Assembly (NCBI GenBank): GCA_963752585.1
Contig: CAVVYV010000001.1
Span: 124,001-188,000 of the forward strand
Reading direction: 5' to 3'
Source: CAVVYV01 sp963752585
GTDB lineage: Bacteria > Actinomycetota > Thermoleophilia > Solirubrobacterales > 70-9
DNA: 64,000 bases
The position numbers were made by a program, and so were the translations under genes. The notes under the pieces were generated by a model that was not told the origin of the DNA, made no database searches, and worked only from the letters and a program-made list of their open reading frames with translations. Below, piece by piece: positions 39,716-51,091 of the stretch (positions are counted from its first letter, which is position 1; each line of letters begins with the position of its first letter).

Positions 39716-40182
39716 CCGCGGGCCTTACCCTCGCCCGGCTTGAAGGTGCCCGGGCCGCCACCGGCCCGCGCTCCCTTCGTGTACTCGGCCATGTCCTGGC
39801 TCCAGAACTCGACCACGTTTCCGTCGGGATCGGTGACGTAGATCGCCCGGCCGGGGCCTAGTTGGATCGGGCCCTCGACCTCGGTCCGGTTGCTGAGCCG
39901 CTCCAGCAGGCGATCGATCTCGGGGTCGGGGACCTGGAAGGCGAAGTGGACGTGCGCGCCGCCGCGTCCCCCGGCGAGGCCGACCTGCTCGGTCCACAGC
40001 CCGAGCCGGGCGGTCTCGCCGACGAGGTACCAATAGCGCCCCTCGCGCCCCTCGCCGTAGAGCGTCTCCTCGAAGCCCAGCACCTCACGGTAGAAGTGGC
40101 GGGCGGCGTCGAGGTCGGAGACCTCGAGCACCAGCTCGGAGATCCCTGCTACCGGTGGCGGCGCTTCTTCTTCGCCACGCAC
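39712..40182 (-). CDS. VOC-family (glyoxalase/bleomycin-resistance-like) protein
   Basis: A single-domain vicinal-oxygen-chelate protein of about 156 residues: ISELVLEVSDLDAARHFYRE at the start, then GAHVHFAFQVPDPEID and a metal-site-like YVTDPDGNVVEFW. Start uncertain: GTG at 40182 (used) or ATG at 40215. Both overlap the Lys-rich end of the upstream phosphodiesterase in another frame. It converges on the coiled-coil gene with a shared CTAG stop. Substrate unknown. Confidence 0.75.
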   Translation of the reverse strand: MRGEEEAPPPVAGISELVLEVSDLDAARHFYREVLGFEETLYGEGREGRYWYLVGETARLGLWTEQVGLAGGRGGAHVHFAFQVPDPEIDRLLERLSNRTEVEGPIQLGPGRAIYVTDPDGNVVEFWSQDMAEYTKGARAGGGPGTFKPGEGKARG

Positions 40183-41315
40183 TTGCCCCGCTTCAGTCTC
40201 TTCCCCTTCTTGCATTTCCGGGATGCGGAGGCTACGCCGAGCGACGTGCCCGCGCCGGACGCCTGATTCGGGCAGCGATCCGCGCCATTCGGGCGCGGGA
40301 TCTCGCTCGCGCAGAGGTACGCGTGGAGCCGGCTCGGCTGCGAGCTCATGTAGCCGTCGATCCCGAGCGCGATCAGGCGTGCGTAGCTCGCCTCGCCGTC
40401 GGGCTCGTCCCCGTTCGGCCAGACGTGGACGGCATAGCCGTCGCCGTGCGCGTCCTGCTGCTCGAGCAGCATCTCCGGGACGGCAATGCCGTTTTGCGAC
40501 GGCGGCACCTGGAACGCAGCAACGTCTGGAACGGGCGGGACACCGGCAGCCGCGTAGGCGGCGACCCCCTGGATACCCGGCGCCAGGGCGACGTAGGGGG
40601 GAGCGTCGGCACTGTGGAAGGCCTGCAGGAGCTGGTCGGAGAAGGAGACGACGATCAGATCGGTGCGACCGGCATAGGCCAGCTGATCGAGAAGTTCGGC
40701 GAGGGCCTCGGCGGTCGGAATGCCGAGGGCCGGGCTGTCGCACTCGAGCCCGCCGTCGCAGACCTTCGGCATCTTGATCTCGATGTTGATCGGGGTGGTC
40801 GGGAAGGCGTCAAGCACCTCTTGGAGGGTCGGAATCCGGAAGTCCTCGGCCGTGTAGCCGGGCGGCGGCGCCTTCCCGCCGGTGCGGATCCCCCGGTAGA
40901 TGAACTCCCCTGCGGGGATCCCCGGATCGTGGCTGTAGCTGCCGGGGCGGAACCAGTAGCCGGCATCGAGGGCCTGGACCTCCGCCAGGGTCATGTCGCG
41001 AACCTGTGAGTCCGGGCGGCTCGCCGACCCATTGGTGGTCCGGGTGACGGTGTCGTCGTGGATCACGACAAGCTCCTCGTCGCTGGTCAGCTGCACGTCG
41101 AGCTCGAGCATGTCCGCACCCCGGGTGGCGACCGCCGACTTGAACGCGAACATCGTGCTCGAGGGAGCCTCGTCCTCCCCGCCCTGGTGGGCGATATTGA
41201 GGAAGTGCCGGTCCAGCCAGGGATTGGGGTCGGGCGCGACCGCGCCCGCGCTCACTGCGCCCAGGGTCATCGAGGCGGCGACGAGAAGGCTGAGCGAGGC
41301 GGTACCCAGTTTCAT
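40149..41315 (-). CDS. Secreted glycerophosphodiester phosphodiesterase with Lys/Cys-rich tail
   Basis: The 388-residue protein has a signal peptide (about residues 1-27, ending VSAGAVA) and a GDPD TIM-barrel. The family opening NIAHQGGEDEAPSSTMFAF is in place of HRGxxxxxPENT. ADMLELDVQLTSDEELVVIHDDTVTRTTNG carries the metal Glu/Asp and catalytic His, and INIEIKMPK follows. It hydrolyses glycerophosphodiesters from lipids or teichoic acids outside the cell. The last about 24 residues are Lys/Arg-rich with two Cys (RKCKKGKRLKRGKC). A -10 box fixes the ATG at 41315. Confidence 0.85.
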   Translation of the reverse strand: MKLGTASLSLLVAASMTLGAVSAGAVAPDPNPWLDRHFLNIAHQGGEDEAPSSTMFAFKSAVATRGADMLELDVQLTSDEELVVIHDDTVTRTTNGSASRPDSQVRDMTLAEVQALDAGYWFRPGSYSHDPGIPAGEFIYRGIRTGGKAPPPGYTAEDFRIPTLQEVLDAFPTTPINIEIKMPKVCDGGLECDSPALGIPTAEALAELLDQLAYAGRTDLIVVSFSDQLLQAFHSADAPPYVALAPGIQGVAAYAAAGVPPVPDVAAFQVPPSQNGIAVPEMLLEQQDAHGDGYAVHVWPNGDEPDGEASYARLIALGIDGYMSSQPSRLHAYLCASEIPRPNGADRCPNQASGAGTSLGVASASRKCKKGKRLKRGKCVAKKKRRHR

Positions 41316-41322
41316 GGAGGGG

Positions 41323-41328
41323 AGCCTA
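41323..41328 (-). promoter_or_regulatory. -10 box TAGGCT, leaderless start of the phosphodiesterase gene
   Basis: Minus-strand TAGGCT, 7 bases, then the ATG at 41315. Confidence 0.5.
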
Positions 41329-41371
41329 CCCGCGCATGATCCAGCGGGTGCCGATCGCCCCTCGGCGCCGG

Positions 41372-42700
41372 TCACTCAGCGGTGCGTGTTGCCTCCGCTT
41401 CAGCTTGCTCGCTCATTGGGGGCCGGGGCGAAGAGACCTCATCGGTCAAGTCCTCGGCGAGCACCTCGACGATCCGGGGATCGAACTGGGTGCCGGCGCA
41501 GCGGCGCAGCTCGGCCAGCGCCTGCTCGGGGGTGACCGCAGGCCGATAGGGTCGGTTCGAGGTCAGTGCCGCGAACGCCACGCAGACGGCAATGATGCGC
41601 GACCCGAGCGGAATGGCCTCTCCGGCGAGGCCGTCGGGGTATCCACTGCCATCGAAGTTCTCGGAGCTCGACCGGACCAGGGTCGCGACCGAGGCCAGGG
41701 CAGGCGCCGAAGAGATGATGTCCGCACCAGCGGCAGGGTGTCCGCGGATCAGCTCGGACTCGCTCGCGCTGAGCGGGGTCTCCTTCTCGAGGACCGCCTC
41801 CGGCACGGTCAACAGGCCGATGTCCTGCAGTCTCGCCGCGAGGACGATGTCGTCGATCCGGTCGCGTCCGAGGTCGAGCAACCTGCCGATCGCGATCGCC
41901 CGAAAGGCGACGTCGGAAAGGTGTGCGCGCAGCTCGGGGCGGCGGGCGTTGAGCACCGCCGTCATCACGTCGTGAGCCTGGCGCTTGGCCGAGCGGCGCT
42001 GGCGCTGCTTGTAGGCAGCAAGCTTCCGGCCGGCGATTTGCAATGCGAGATCGGGGTCAGAGGCGTCGTCCGGGAGCGTCACCTCTGCATGGGGCCGATT
42101 GATCGGCGCCTCGCCATCGTCATTGCCAGCGGAAACGGAGATCGCCATCACGATCTCGCCGTCCCGGTGCCCGTCAGCAGGTACCAGCGCGCAGAACTGG
42201 TCTCCGTCCATGCGGTAAGCCGCGCCGCCGAACTGGTCGACGACGTTCGCCAACTCGCGCGCAAAGCTTTGGAGAAGCTCGACGCCCGCCTCGAAGCCGA
42301 AACGGTCCCGGTAGGCCGCGAGGCCGTCGAGCTCGAGCAGGACCAACGTCGATCGATCGTTCGATGCCCCCAGCATCTCCGCGAGGTCGGCGCGAAGCCG
42401 TAGGCGGTTTGCCAGGCCGGTCACGGCGTCCATGCGGGACCGCCTGTGGTCGTTCTGGACGATCCATATGAAGACGCTTCCTATTAGCGCCAACCCAAGC
42501 CAGAAGACGAAGTCGGTGACCTCCTGCTGGAGGTGGTTGTAGATGAGCAGCGCAGCGGCGATCGCGGCAAAGACGGTCGGACCGGCCAGCGACCAGTCAC
42601 GCTCGGATGACACAGCTCGCAGCCGGGCGTGTCGGGCGTGCGCCCGGGGTCCAGTGGCCGACGTACCCGACGCCTGCCCGTTTTCGGTCGATTCGCCCAT
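41372..42700 (-). CDS. Membrane protein with degenerate GGDEF and degenerate HD-GYP domains
   Basis: The 442-residue protein has a polar lead, two transmembrane helices (about residues 42-85), then a GGDEF-like domain and an HD-GYP-like domain. The signature GGDEF is replaced by RMDGDQF. In the HD-GYP part HDIGK reads QDIGLL, the HHE site reads SSSENFDGSGYP, and the ADxFDALTS segment reads CVAFAALTS. Only the RGHP and GYP elements survive. It is therefore predicted to lack both cyclase and phosphodiesterase activity and to act as a c-di-GMP-type receptor or scaffold. The frame is intact. Confidence 0.8.
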   Translation of the reverse strand: MGESTENGQASGTSATGPRAHARHARLRAVSSERDWSLAGPTVFAAIAAALLIYNHLQQEVTDFVFWLGLALIGSVFIWIVQNDHRRSRMDAVTGLANRLRLRADLAEMLGASNDRSTLVLLELDGLAAYRDRFGFEAGVELLQSFARELANVVDQFGGAAYRMDGDQFCALVPADGHRDGEIVMAISVSAGNDDGEAPINRPHAEVTLPDDASDPDLALQIAGRKLAAYKQRQRRSAKRQAHDVMTAVLNARRPELRAHLSDVAFRAIAIGRLLDLGRDRIDDIVLAARLQDIGLLTVPEAVLEKETPLSASESELIRGHPAAGADIISSAPALASVATLVRSSSENFDGSGYPDGLAGEAIPLGSRIIAVCVAFAALTSNRPYRPAVTPEQALAELRRCAGTQFDPRIVEVLAEDLTDEVSSPRPPMSEQAEAEATRTAE

Positions 42701-42821
42701 AGCCTGACCTTCGCTGTCGTTCCTATCGGCCGAAAACGCGAATTCGTCCAACCAGTCGTGGACGTTTGACGCAATCAATTTTCTGCAGCCCGGTCGACCC
42801 GGGCAGGTCTGAGGGCGCTCG

Positions 42822-42827
42822 TACACT
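42822..42827 (+). promoter_or_regulatory. -10 box TACACT, leaderless start of uvrA
   Basis: TACACT, 7 bases, then the GTG at 42835. Confidence 0.6.
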
Positions 42828-42834
42828 TGTTCGT

Positions 42835-45816
<2,982 letters not shown>

Positions 45817-45843
45817 GCGTCTCCCGGTATGGGAGAGGGGCTG

Positions 45844-46594
45844 ATGGCGGCTGTGAGCTTCGAGCTCAGCACGGACTCGGTCCTCGACAGCGAGGAGCAG
45901 CGCGCCGGGCTGATCCTGCTCGGGGCGATGCTGCTCTCCTTCGGGTTCATCCGCTTCAGCACCCGGATGATCAGGGCGGAGGTCTCCTGGTGGCCCGGCA
46001 ACGTCACCCCCGGCGGCCTCCACATCCACCACCTCGTCTTCGGGATCGTCCTGATGATGCTCGCCGGGTTCCTCGGCTTCGTCACCCCGGCCGACAGCCC
46101 GTGGCTCGAGATCTTCGCCGGCCTGTTCGGAGTCGGGATGGGACTGACCCTCGACGAGTTCGCGCTCTGGCTCTACCTCGACGACGTCTACTGGTCCGAG
46201 GAGGGACGCAGCTCGGTCGACGCGGTGATCTTCGCCGCGATCATCGCCGGCGCTTACCTGGTCGGCTTCGTCCCCCTCGACGCCGGGGACGGCGAATCGA
46301 CGGTTGGGATCGTCTCCACCGTCGCGGTCAACCTCGCCCTCTGCGCGCTGGTCGCGCTGAAGGGGAAGATCAGCGCCGCCGTGATCGGGATGTTCATCCC
46401 GCCGGTCGCCTGGGTGGCGGCGATCCGGCTCGCCCGCCCGGCTCGTTCTGGGCGCGGAGGCGATATCGCGAGGGGAGCAAGAAGCTGGCGAAGGCAAAGG
46501 CGCGGAAGGAGCGCCACGACCGCCGCGTCCGCCGGTTCCAGGACCTGATCGGCGGCGCCCCTTCAAGCCAAGCCCCGGGAAGGGGGGAAGCTAG
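45844..46594 (+). CDS. Conserved actinobacterial multi-spanning membrane protein, frameshifted end
   Basis: About 245 residues with at least five hydrophobic segments. Distinctive motifs are GNVTPGGLHIHHLVFGI, with a HxHH cluster at a helix start, and LTLDEFALWLYLDDVYW, with acidic residues in a helix. A Lys/Arg-rich cytoplasmic tail (SKKLAKAKARKERHDRR) follows a one-base loss near 46441. Another shift near 46555 would give a PFKPSP end and the TAG at 46592. Start chosen at the ATG at 45844 behind GGAGAGGGG; 45829 is possible. The His/Asp motifs hint at metal binding, but no function is known to me. Confidence 0.6.
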
Positions 46595-47636
46595 CCGGAC
46601 CCTTGGGCCTGGGCCGACTTCCTCGGGGCCTTCCTCGGCGTCTTTTCGGGCCTTCTTCGGCGCTTCGACCAAGCAGGGCGGCGCCGATCGCGCCGCCGAG
46701 GTCGCCGAGCTCGGCGACGCGCATGACCGGCGGGCGGTCGGGGACGAACAGGTGCGGATGCATCCTGGTTGCGATCCGCTGCACGTACTTCTCGCCGAAC
46801 CGGACGCCGAGGCCGCCGCCGATGATCACCGCCTCGGGGTCGATCAGGTTGACCGCCGAGGCGATCCCGGCGCCGAGGTACTTCACGGCGCGGTCGATCA
46901 GGCGGGTCGCGAGGTGGTCGCCGTGGTTCAGCGCCCGCTCCCAGACCCCGCTGGTGAGCCGGTCGCGCCCCCGCTCCTCCATGATCCGGAAGAGGTCGGT
47001 CTTCGCGCCCCGCTCCACCTCCTTCCGCGCCTTCAGCTCCATCGCCAGCCGGCCGGCATAGGCCTCCATGCAGCCACGCCGCCCGCAGGTGCAGCGGGCG
47101 CCTCCGCGCTTCACCACCATGTGCCCGATCTCGGCCGCCGCGCCGCGGCCGAGCCAGGGCTTGCCGTCGAGGATCAGCCCGCCGCCGACGCCGGTGCCCC
47201 ACCAGACGCCGAGGATCGAGTCGAATTCCTTCGCCGCCCCGAGGTCGAACTCGCCCTGAACGGCGACCTGAACGTCGTTGCCGATCGAGACGGGAGTGCC
47301 GAGCTCCTTCGCAGAGGTAGTGCCGCGAGCGGAAAGGAGCCCTCCCAACCGGGCAGGTTGCGGGCGCCGGAGACGACGCCGGTCTTCTCGTCGGCGTCGC
47401 CCGGCGAGCCGACTCCGACCCCGGCGATGTCCTCTGGGTTCCAGCCCGGCCTGCGCCGCCGCCTCCCGCAGGGCCGCGGTGATCTCCTTTGCCACGTCCT
47501 CGGGCCCGCCGCTGGAAGGGGTTGGGTGGCGTGACTCGCCAAGGACGCTTGTTCCTGGCGTTGACGACCACCGTCTGGATCTTGGTGCCACCAAGGTCGA
47601 CGCCTCCGCGCGCGGCCTCGTGGTGCTGGGGCTCAT
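46591..47636 (-). CDS. ROK-family sugar kinase (glucokinase-like), several frameshifts
   Basis: The N-terminal nucleotide motif is GVDLGGTKIQTVVV. GVGVGSPGDADEKTGVV, PVSIGNDVQVAVQGEFDLG and GVWWGTGVGGGLILDG follow. The ROK zinc site is EIGHMVV, then CTCGRRGCMEAYAGR. This is the bacterial ROK glucokinase/N-acetyl-sugar kinase layout; the GVGVG...END pattern favours glucokinase. About 345 residues with one-base breaks near 46660, 47310, 47345, 47440, 47545 and 47600. It shares a CTAG stop with the converging membrane gene. Confidence 0.85.
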
Positions 47637-47642
47637 GCCAAG

Positions 47643-47648
47643 ACCATA
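47643..47648 (-). promoter_or_regulatory. -10 box TATGGT, leaderless start of the ROK kinase
   Basis: Minus-strand TATGGT, 6 bases, then the ATG at 47636. Confidence 0.55.
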
Positions 47649-47666
47649 CGTCGCCTGCCGCGATCG

Positions 47667-48083
47667 CTACGAGACGACCTGGACGATCACGGTGCGCTCG
47701 CGCGGGCGGTCGTCGAAGTCGATCAGGACCAGCTGCTGCCAGGTGCCCAGCGCCAGCCGCCGCTCGATCACGGGCACCTGCTCGGAGGCCCCTACCAGCG
47801 ACGCCCGCTGGTGGGCGTGGGAGTTGGTGTCGCGGTTGAGCCGGTTGTGCTGGTAGTCGCCCTCGACCGGGATCAGGCGGTCGAGCAGCGCCTGGAGGTC
47901 GGCGACCCCGCCGGGCTCGTACTCCATCGTCGTCACCGCGGCGGTCGAGCCGCGGACGAAGGCGGTAACCAGGCCGTCGCTGACCGCGCCATCGCCGATC
48001 ACCCGCTCGACCTCGGAGGTGATGTCGATGACGTCGGTGTCGCCGCGCGTCGAGAGCCTCAATTCACCGCTGTGAACGCCCAC
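47667..48083 (-). CDS. YjbQ/UPF0047 family protein
   Basis: The 138-residue protein matches the YjbQ family, for which secondary thiamine-phosphate synthase activity has been described. Landmarks are DITSEVERVIGDGAVSDGL, TTMEYEPGGVADL, the metal-site NRDTNSHAHQRASLVG, and LGTWQQLVLIDFDDRPRER. Start at the GTG at 48083, placed by a -10 box 6 bases upstream. It is followed 30 bases on by the ROK gene's own promoter and start. Confidence 0.85.
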   Translation of the reverse strand: MGVHSGELRLSTRGDTDVIDITSEVERVIGDGAVSDGLVTAFVRGSTAAVTTMEYEPGGVADLQALLDRLIPVEGDYQHNRLNRDTNSHAHQRASLVGASEQVPVIERRLALGTWQQLVLIDFDDRPRERTVIVQVVS

Positions 48084-48089
48084 GGGGGC

Positions 48090-48095
48090 AAGCTA
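48090..48095 (-). promoter_or_regulatory. -10 box TAGCTT, leaderless start of the YjbQ gene
   Basis: Minus-strand TAGCTT, 6 bases, then the GTG at 48083. Confidence 0.5.
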
Positions 48096-48161
48096 GCGGA
48101 GCCCCCCAATGAAGGGCTGATAGAACTCCGACACGAGGAGCCCGACCCGAGGGAGAGACGG

Positions 48162-49403
48162 ATGAGCACGCAGGAAGCTGGCTCGCCCGGAAAGCAGCGT
48201 CGCGGCCGCGTCTACGCGTTACTCGCGATCGCATCCCTGCTCGCCTTCCTCTCCGTCTTCGCGATCTGGGCGAACCGACAGGCGCTCGAGAACGACACCT
48301 GGACCGAGACCAGCACCGAGCTGCTCGAGGATCCCGACATCCGTGAGGCCGTCGCCGACTTCATGGTTGACGAGCTGTTCGCCAACGTCGACGTCCAGGC
48401 GGAGCTGGCGCAGACGCTGCCGCCACGGCTGCAGCCGCTCGCGGGGCCGGCCGCGGGTGCGCTCCGGGGGCTCGCCGACCGGCTTGCCAACGAGGCCCTG
48501 CAGCGGCCGCGGGTGCAGAAGCTCTGGGAGGAGGCGAACCGGAACGCCCACCAGACTTTCATCGACGTCGTCGAGCACGACGCGGACGAGGACGTCAACC
48601 TCGACCTCGGAGCGATCGTCGGCGACCTCGGCGAACAGCTCGGCGTCGACGTCAGCTCGAGACTGCCTCCGGGGTCGGCCCAGATCGAGGTCATCTCGCA
48701 GGACCAGCTGTCCGGAGTCCAGAAGGCGGTGAAGGCGCTCCGCGGCGCGGCAATCGCCCTCCTGGTGCTTTCCCTCGTCCTCTATCGCGCTCGCGATCTA
48801 CCTGGCGCGAGGGTGGCGCCGCGTGGTGCTCCGCTCAATCGGCTTCGCCTTCATCCTGATCGGGGTCGCGGTGCTGGCGATGCGAAGCCTGGCAGGGGAC
48901 GCGCTTGTCGACTCGCTCAGCCTCGACCGAGGCGGTCCAGCCCGCGGTCAGCTCGACCTGGGAGATCGGCACCTCGCTCCTCTCCGCCCAGGGCGGGGCG
49001 ACGATCTTCTACGGGCTGGTCATCCTGATCGGCGCCTGGCTCGCCGGCCCGCGGGGGTTCGCTCGCGACGCCCGCCGCAGCGATCGCACCAATCCTCGAG
49101 AACAGCGCTGATCGCCTATGCCGCGCCCTGCTGCTGGTACTCCTGCTGCTCTTCCTGTGGTCGCCCACGCCGGGCTTCCAGCGCCTGCCGACCGCCCTCC
49201 TGCTGATCGCGCTGTTCGTCGTCGGGCTCGAGTTCCTCCGCCACCAGGCGATCCGCGACTTCCCCGAGGAGACCTGGGAGGGCGCGTCGGAGCGATGGGG
49301 CTCATCGGTCCGACGGCGGCTCGGCCGTGACCGGACCGAATCAGAACGACCGAGCCGGGCGATTCGCCCGGCTCGGATGCGTCCCCTCTCTGAGGCTGTC
49401 TAG
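48162..49403 (+). CDS. Conserved membrane protein of unknown function, three frameshifts
   Basis: Starts at an ATG after an AGGGAGAG ribosome site. One N-terminal membrane helix (LLAIASLLAFLSVFAIWAN) is followed by a large extracytoplasmic helical domain of about 150 residues (ELLEDPDIREAVADFMVDEL; QRPRVQKLWEEANRNAHQTF). Four or more helices then form the C-terminal half. This layout occurs in actinobacterial proteins of unknown role. One-base breaks lie near 48788, 48931 and 49069. The frame runs to a TAG at 49401, through the hairpin at 49350; a TGA at 49328 in another frame is an alternative end. Confidence 0.6.
49350..49376. terminator. Perfect 12-bp GC hairpin
   Basis: CCGAGCCGGGCG and CGCCCGGCTCGG flank a 3-base ATT loop between two converging genes. 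The stem is perfect. No T run follows, so termination is likely in both directions but not certain. Confidence 0.65.
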
Positions 49404-49636
49404 ACGCCGCGTGGATGCGGGCCGGCGCCGATGTGCAGCGCCTCGAGCAGCCTCGGTACGTAGACCAACCCGGCGACGCCGATCACTGCGTAGACGACGT
49501 CGGTGAAGGTTCCGGTACCGAAGATCTCGCTGAGGACATTCGTCTCGCCCCCGGTGACTCCGAGGATGCCCCAGTTGAGGGCACCGACGATCACCAGGAA
49601 CAGGAACAGCGGGTCCAACCTCTTCAGCATCTCCAT
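49400..49636 (-). CDS. DUF378 family two-helix membrane protein
   Basis: The 78-residue protein with two membrane helices has the DUF378 signature LVIVGALNWGILG near the start and VVYAVIGVAGLVYV later. The ATG at 49636 is preceded by an excellent AGGAGGTGA ribosome site, unusual in this window of mostly leaderless or SD-poor genes. Function unknown. Its stop shares a CTAG with the converging gene. Confidence 0.8.
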   Translation of the reverse strand: MEMLKRLDPLFLFLVIVGALNWGILGVTGGETNVLSEIFGTGTFTDVVYAVIGVAGLVYVPRLLEALHIGAGPHPRGV

Positions 49637-49717
49637 CGCTCACCTCCTATGCGAACGAGAGAATGTGACACTTGCAACTAACTTACACCCGCGGACCCCG
49701 CCAGTTACCGCGGTGAC

Positions 49718-50608
49718 CTACCAATCCCAGGGGGTGTGCGCCGCCAAGCTCTCGTCGTCGAGGTAGCGGGCGAGCTCCTCGAGCTCTTCCTGCGGGATCG
49801 AGTAGGTGTGCTGCGCCTCGTCCGGGAAGCGGCCCGAGCGAACGTCCTTGGCGTAGGCGCTGATCCCCTTCAGCATCTCCCTGCGGACCTCGGCGTAACG
49901 CTTCACGAACTTGGGCTGATGGCCCTCGTAGACGCCGAGCAGGTCGTGGAGGACCAGCACCTGGCCGTCGGTGGCGGGGCCGGCGCCGATCCCGATCACC
50001 GGCACCTCGAGCCGGGAGACGAGCGCCTCGGTGACGGCGGAGGGAATCGCCTCGAAGACGATCGCGAAGCAGCCGATCGACTCGAGGGCAAGCGCCTCCT
50101 CGGCGAGCTTGGCCGCGGCCTCGCCGGTCCGGCCCTGCGCCTTGAACCCGCCGAGGGCGGTGGCGGTCTGGGGGGTGAGGCCGACATGACCCATCACCGG
50201 GATCCCGGCGCGGATGATCGCCCGCGCCCGATCGACCGAGGGGCCGCCGCGCTCGAGCTTTACCGCGTCGACGCCGGCCTCCTTGACGAAGCGCTGGGCG
50301 TTCCGGATCGCGTCCTCGTTCGAGACCTCGTAGGAGCCGAACGGCATGTCGCCGATCAGCAGCGGCTTCTCCAGCCCACGGCGCACCGCGGCGGCCATCA
50401 TCAGCATCTCGTCCATCCCGACCGGGGTGGTCGCGTCGTATCCGAGGACCACCATCGCCGCGGTGTCGCCGACCAGGACGACGTCGACGCCGGCCTCCTC
50501 GGCGATCTGGGCCGAGGGATAGTCGTAGGCGGTGACCATCACCACCTTCTCGCCGTTTCGCTTCATCTCCGCGATCCGCGGAATCGTGATCTTCTCGGTG
50601 GCGCTCAC
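49718..50608 (-). CDS. panB: 3-methyl-2-oxobutanoate hydroxymethyltransferase
   Basis: PanB makes ketopantoate, the first step of pantothenate synthesis. The 296-residue TIM-barrel has VVMVTAYDYPSAQIAEEAG, GDTAAMVVLGYDATTPV (metal Asp), GDMPFGSYEVS, PVMGHVGLTPQTA and GIGAGPATDGQVLVLHDLLG. Translation starts at the GTG at 50608 after AAGGAGG. The GTG lies in the loop of a 7-bp hairpin that is a near copy of one overlapping the panD stop. It is the last gene of panC-panD-panB. Confidence 0.93.
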   Translation of the reverse strand: MSATEKITIPRIAEMKRNGEKVVMVTAYDYPSAQIAEEAGVDVVLVGDTAAMVVLGYDATTPVGMDEMLMMAAAVRRGLEKPLLIGDMPFGSYEVSNEDAIRNAQRFVKEAGVDAVKLERGGPSVDRARAIIRAGIPVMGHVGLTPQTATALGGFKAQGRTGEAAAKLAEEALALESIGCFAIVFEAIPSAVTEALVSRLEVPVIGIGAGPATDGQVLVLHDLLGVYEGHQPKFVKRYAEVRREMLKGISAYAKDVRSGRFPDEAQHTYSIPQEELEELARYLDDESLAAHTPWDW

Positions 50609-50621
50609 AGGAGCGCCTCCT
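50600..50621 (-). repeat. Hairpin repeat at the panB start (copy 1 of 2)
   Basis: GGCGCTC and GAGCGCC form a perfect 7-bp stem around a 4-base loop. This 22-base unit recurs at 50635-50656 with a single difference. It includes the panB GTG. Confidence 0.7.
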
Positions 50622-50634
50622 TCAGGGTTTCGTC

Positions 50635-50656
50635 GGCGCTCAAAGGAGCGCCTCCT
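50635..50656 (-). repeat. Hairpin repeat at the panD stop (copy 2 of 2)
   Basis: The same 22-base stem-loop, 35 bases upstream in the mRNA, covering the last panD codons and stop. Together they look like a tandem duplication of the junction. Confidence 0.7.
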
Positions 50657-51050
50657 GATCGGGGCTGACCCCACCGAGCAGCACCGATGGGTCGCTGTCG
50701 ACGGCGGTGACGCTGTTGTCGTCGTCGACGTGGACGACGATCGGGGAGTAGCGCTCGAGGTCGTCGGGGGCAAAGGTGGCGAAGGAGGCGACGATCGCCT
50801 TGTCGCCCTTGCGGACCAGCCTGGCGGCGGCGCCGTTCACCTGGACGACTCCCGATCCCGGCTCACCCTCGATCGCGTAGGTGACGAAGCGAGCGCCGTT
50901 GGCGATGTCCCAGACGTGCACCTGCTCGTTCGGGAGCAGGTCGGCCTGGCGCATCAGCTCCGGGTCTAGGGTGATGCTGCCGATGTAGTCGGTGTCGCAG
51001 TCGGTGATCGTCGCGCGGTGGATCTTCGACTTCAGCATCTGACGCTGCAT
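50640..51050 (-). CDS. panD: Aspartate 1-decarboxylase
   Basis: A pyruvoyl enzyme that makes beta-alanine. The 136-residue protein opens MLKSKIHRATITD, the standard PanD start, followed by the self-cleavage site Gly-Ser in DTDYIGSITLD. ANGARFVTYAIEGEPGSG, NGAAARLVRKGDKAI and VDDDNSV follow. The start ATG at 51050 has an AGGAGG ribosome site. It lies between panC and panB. The last residues (DQEALL) fall in the duplicated hairpin. Confidence 0.93.
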   Translation of the reverse strand: MQRQMLKSKIHRATITDCDTDYIGSITLDPELMRQADLLPNEQVHVWDIANGARFVTYAIEGEPGSGVVQVNGAAARLVRKGDKAIVASFATFAPDDLERYSPIVVHVDDDNSVTAVDSDPSVLLGGVSPDQEALL

Positions 51051-51091
51051 CGGGCCTCCTGTTTGTGTGGTGTGCTCATGCTGGGTGGTGT

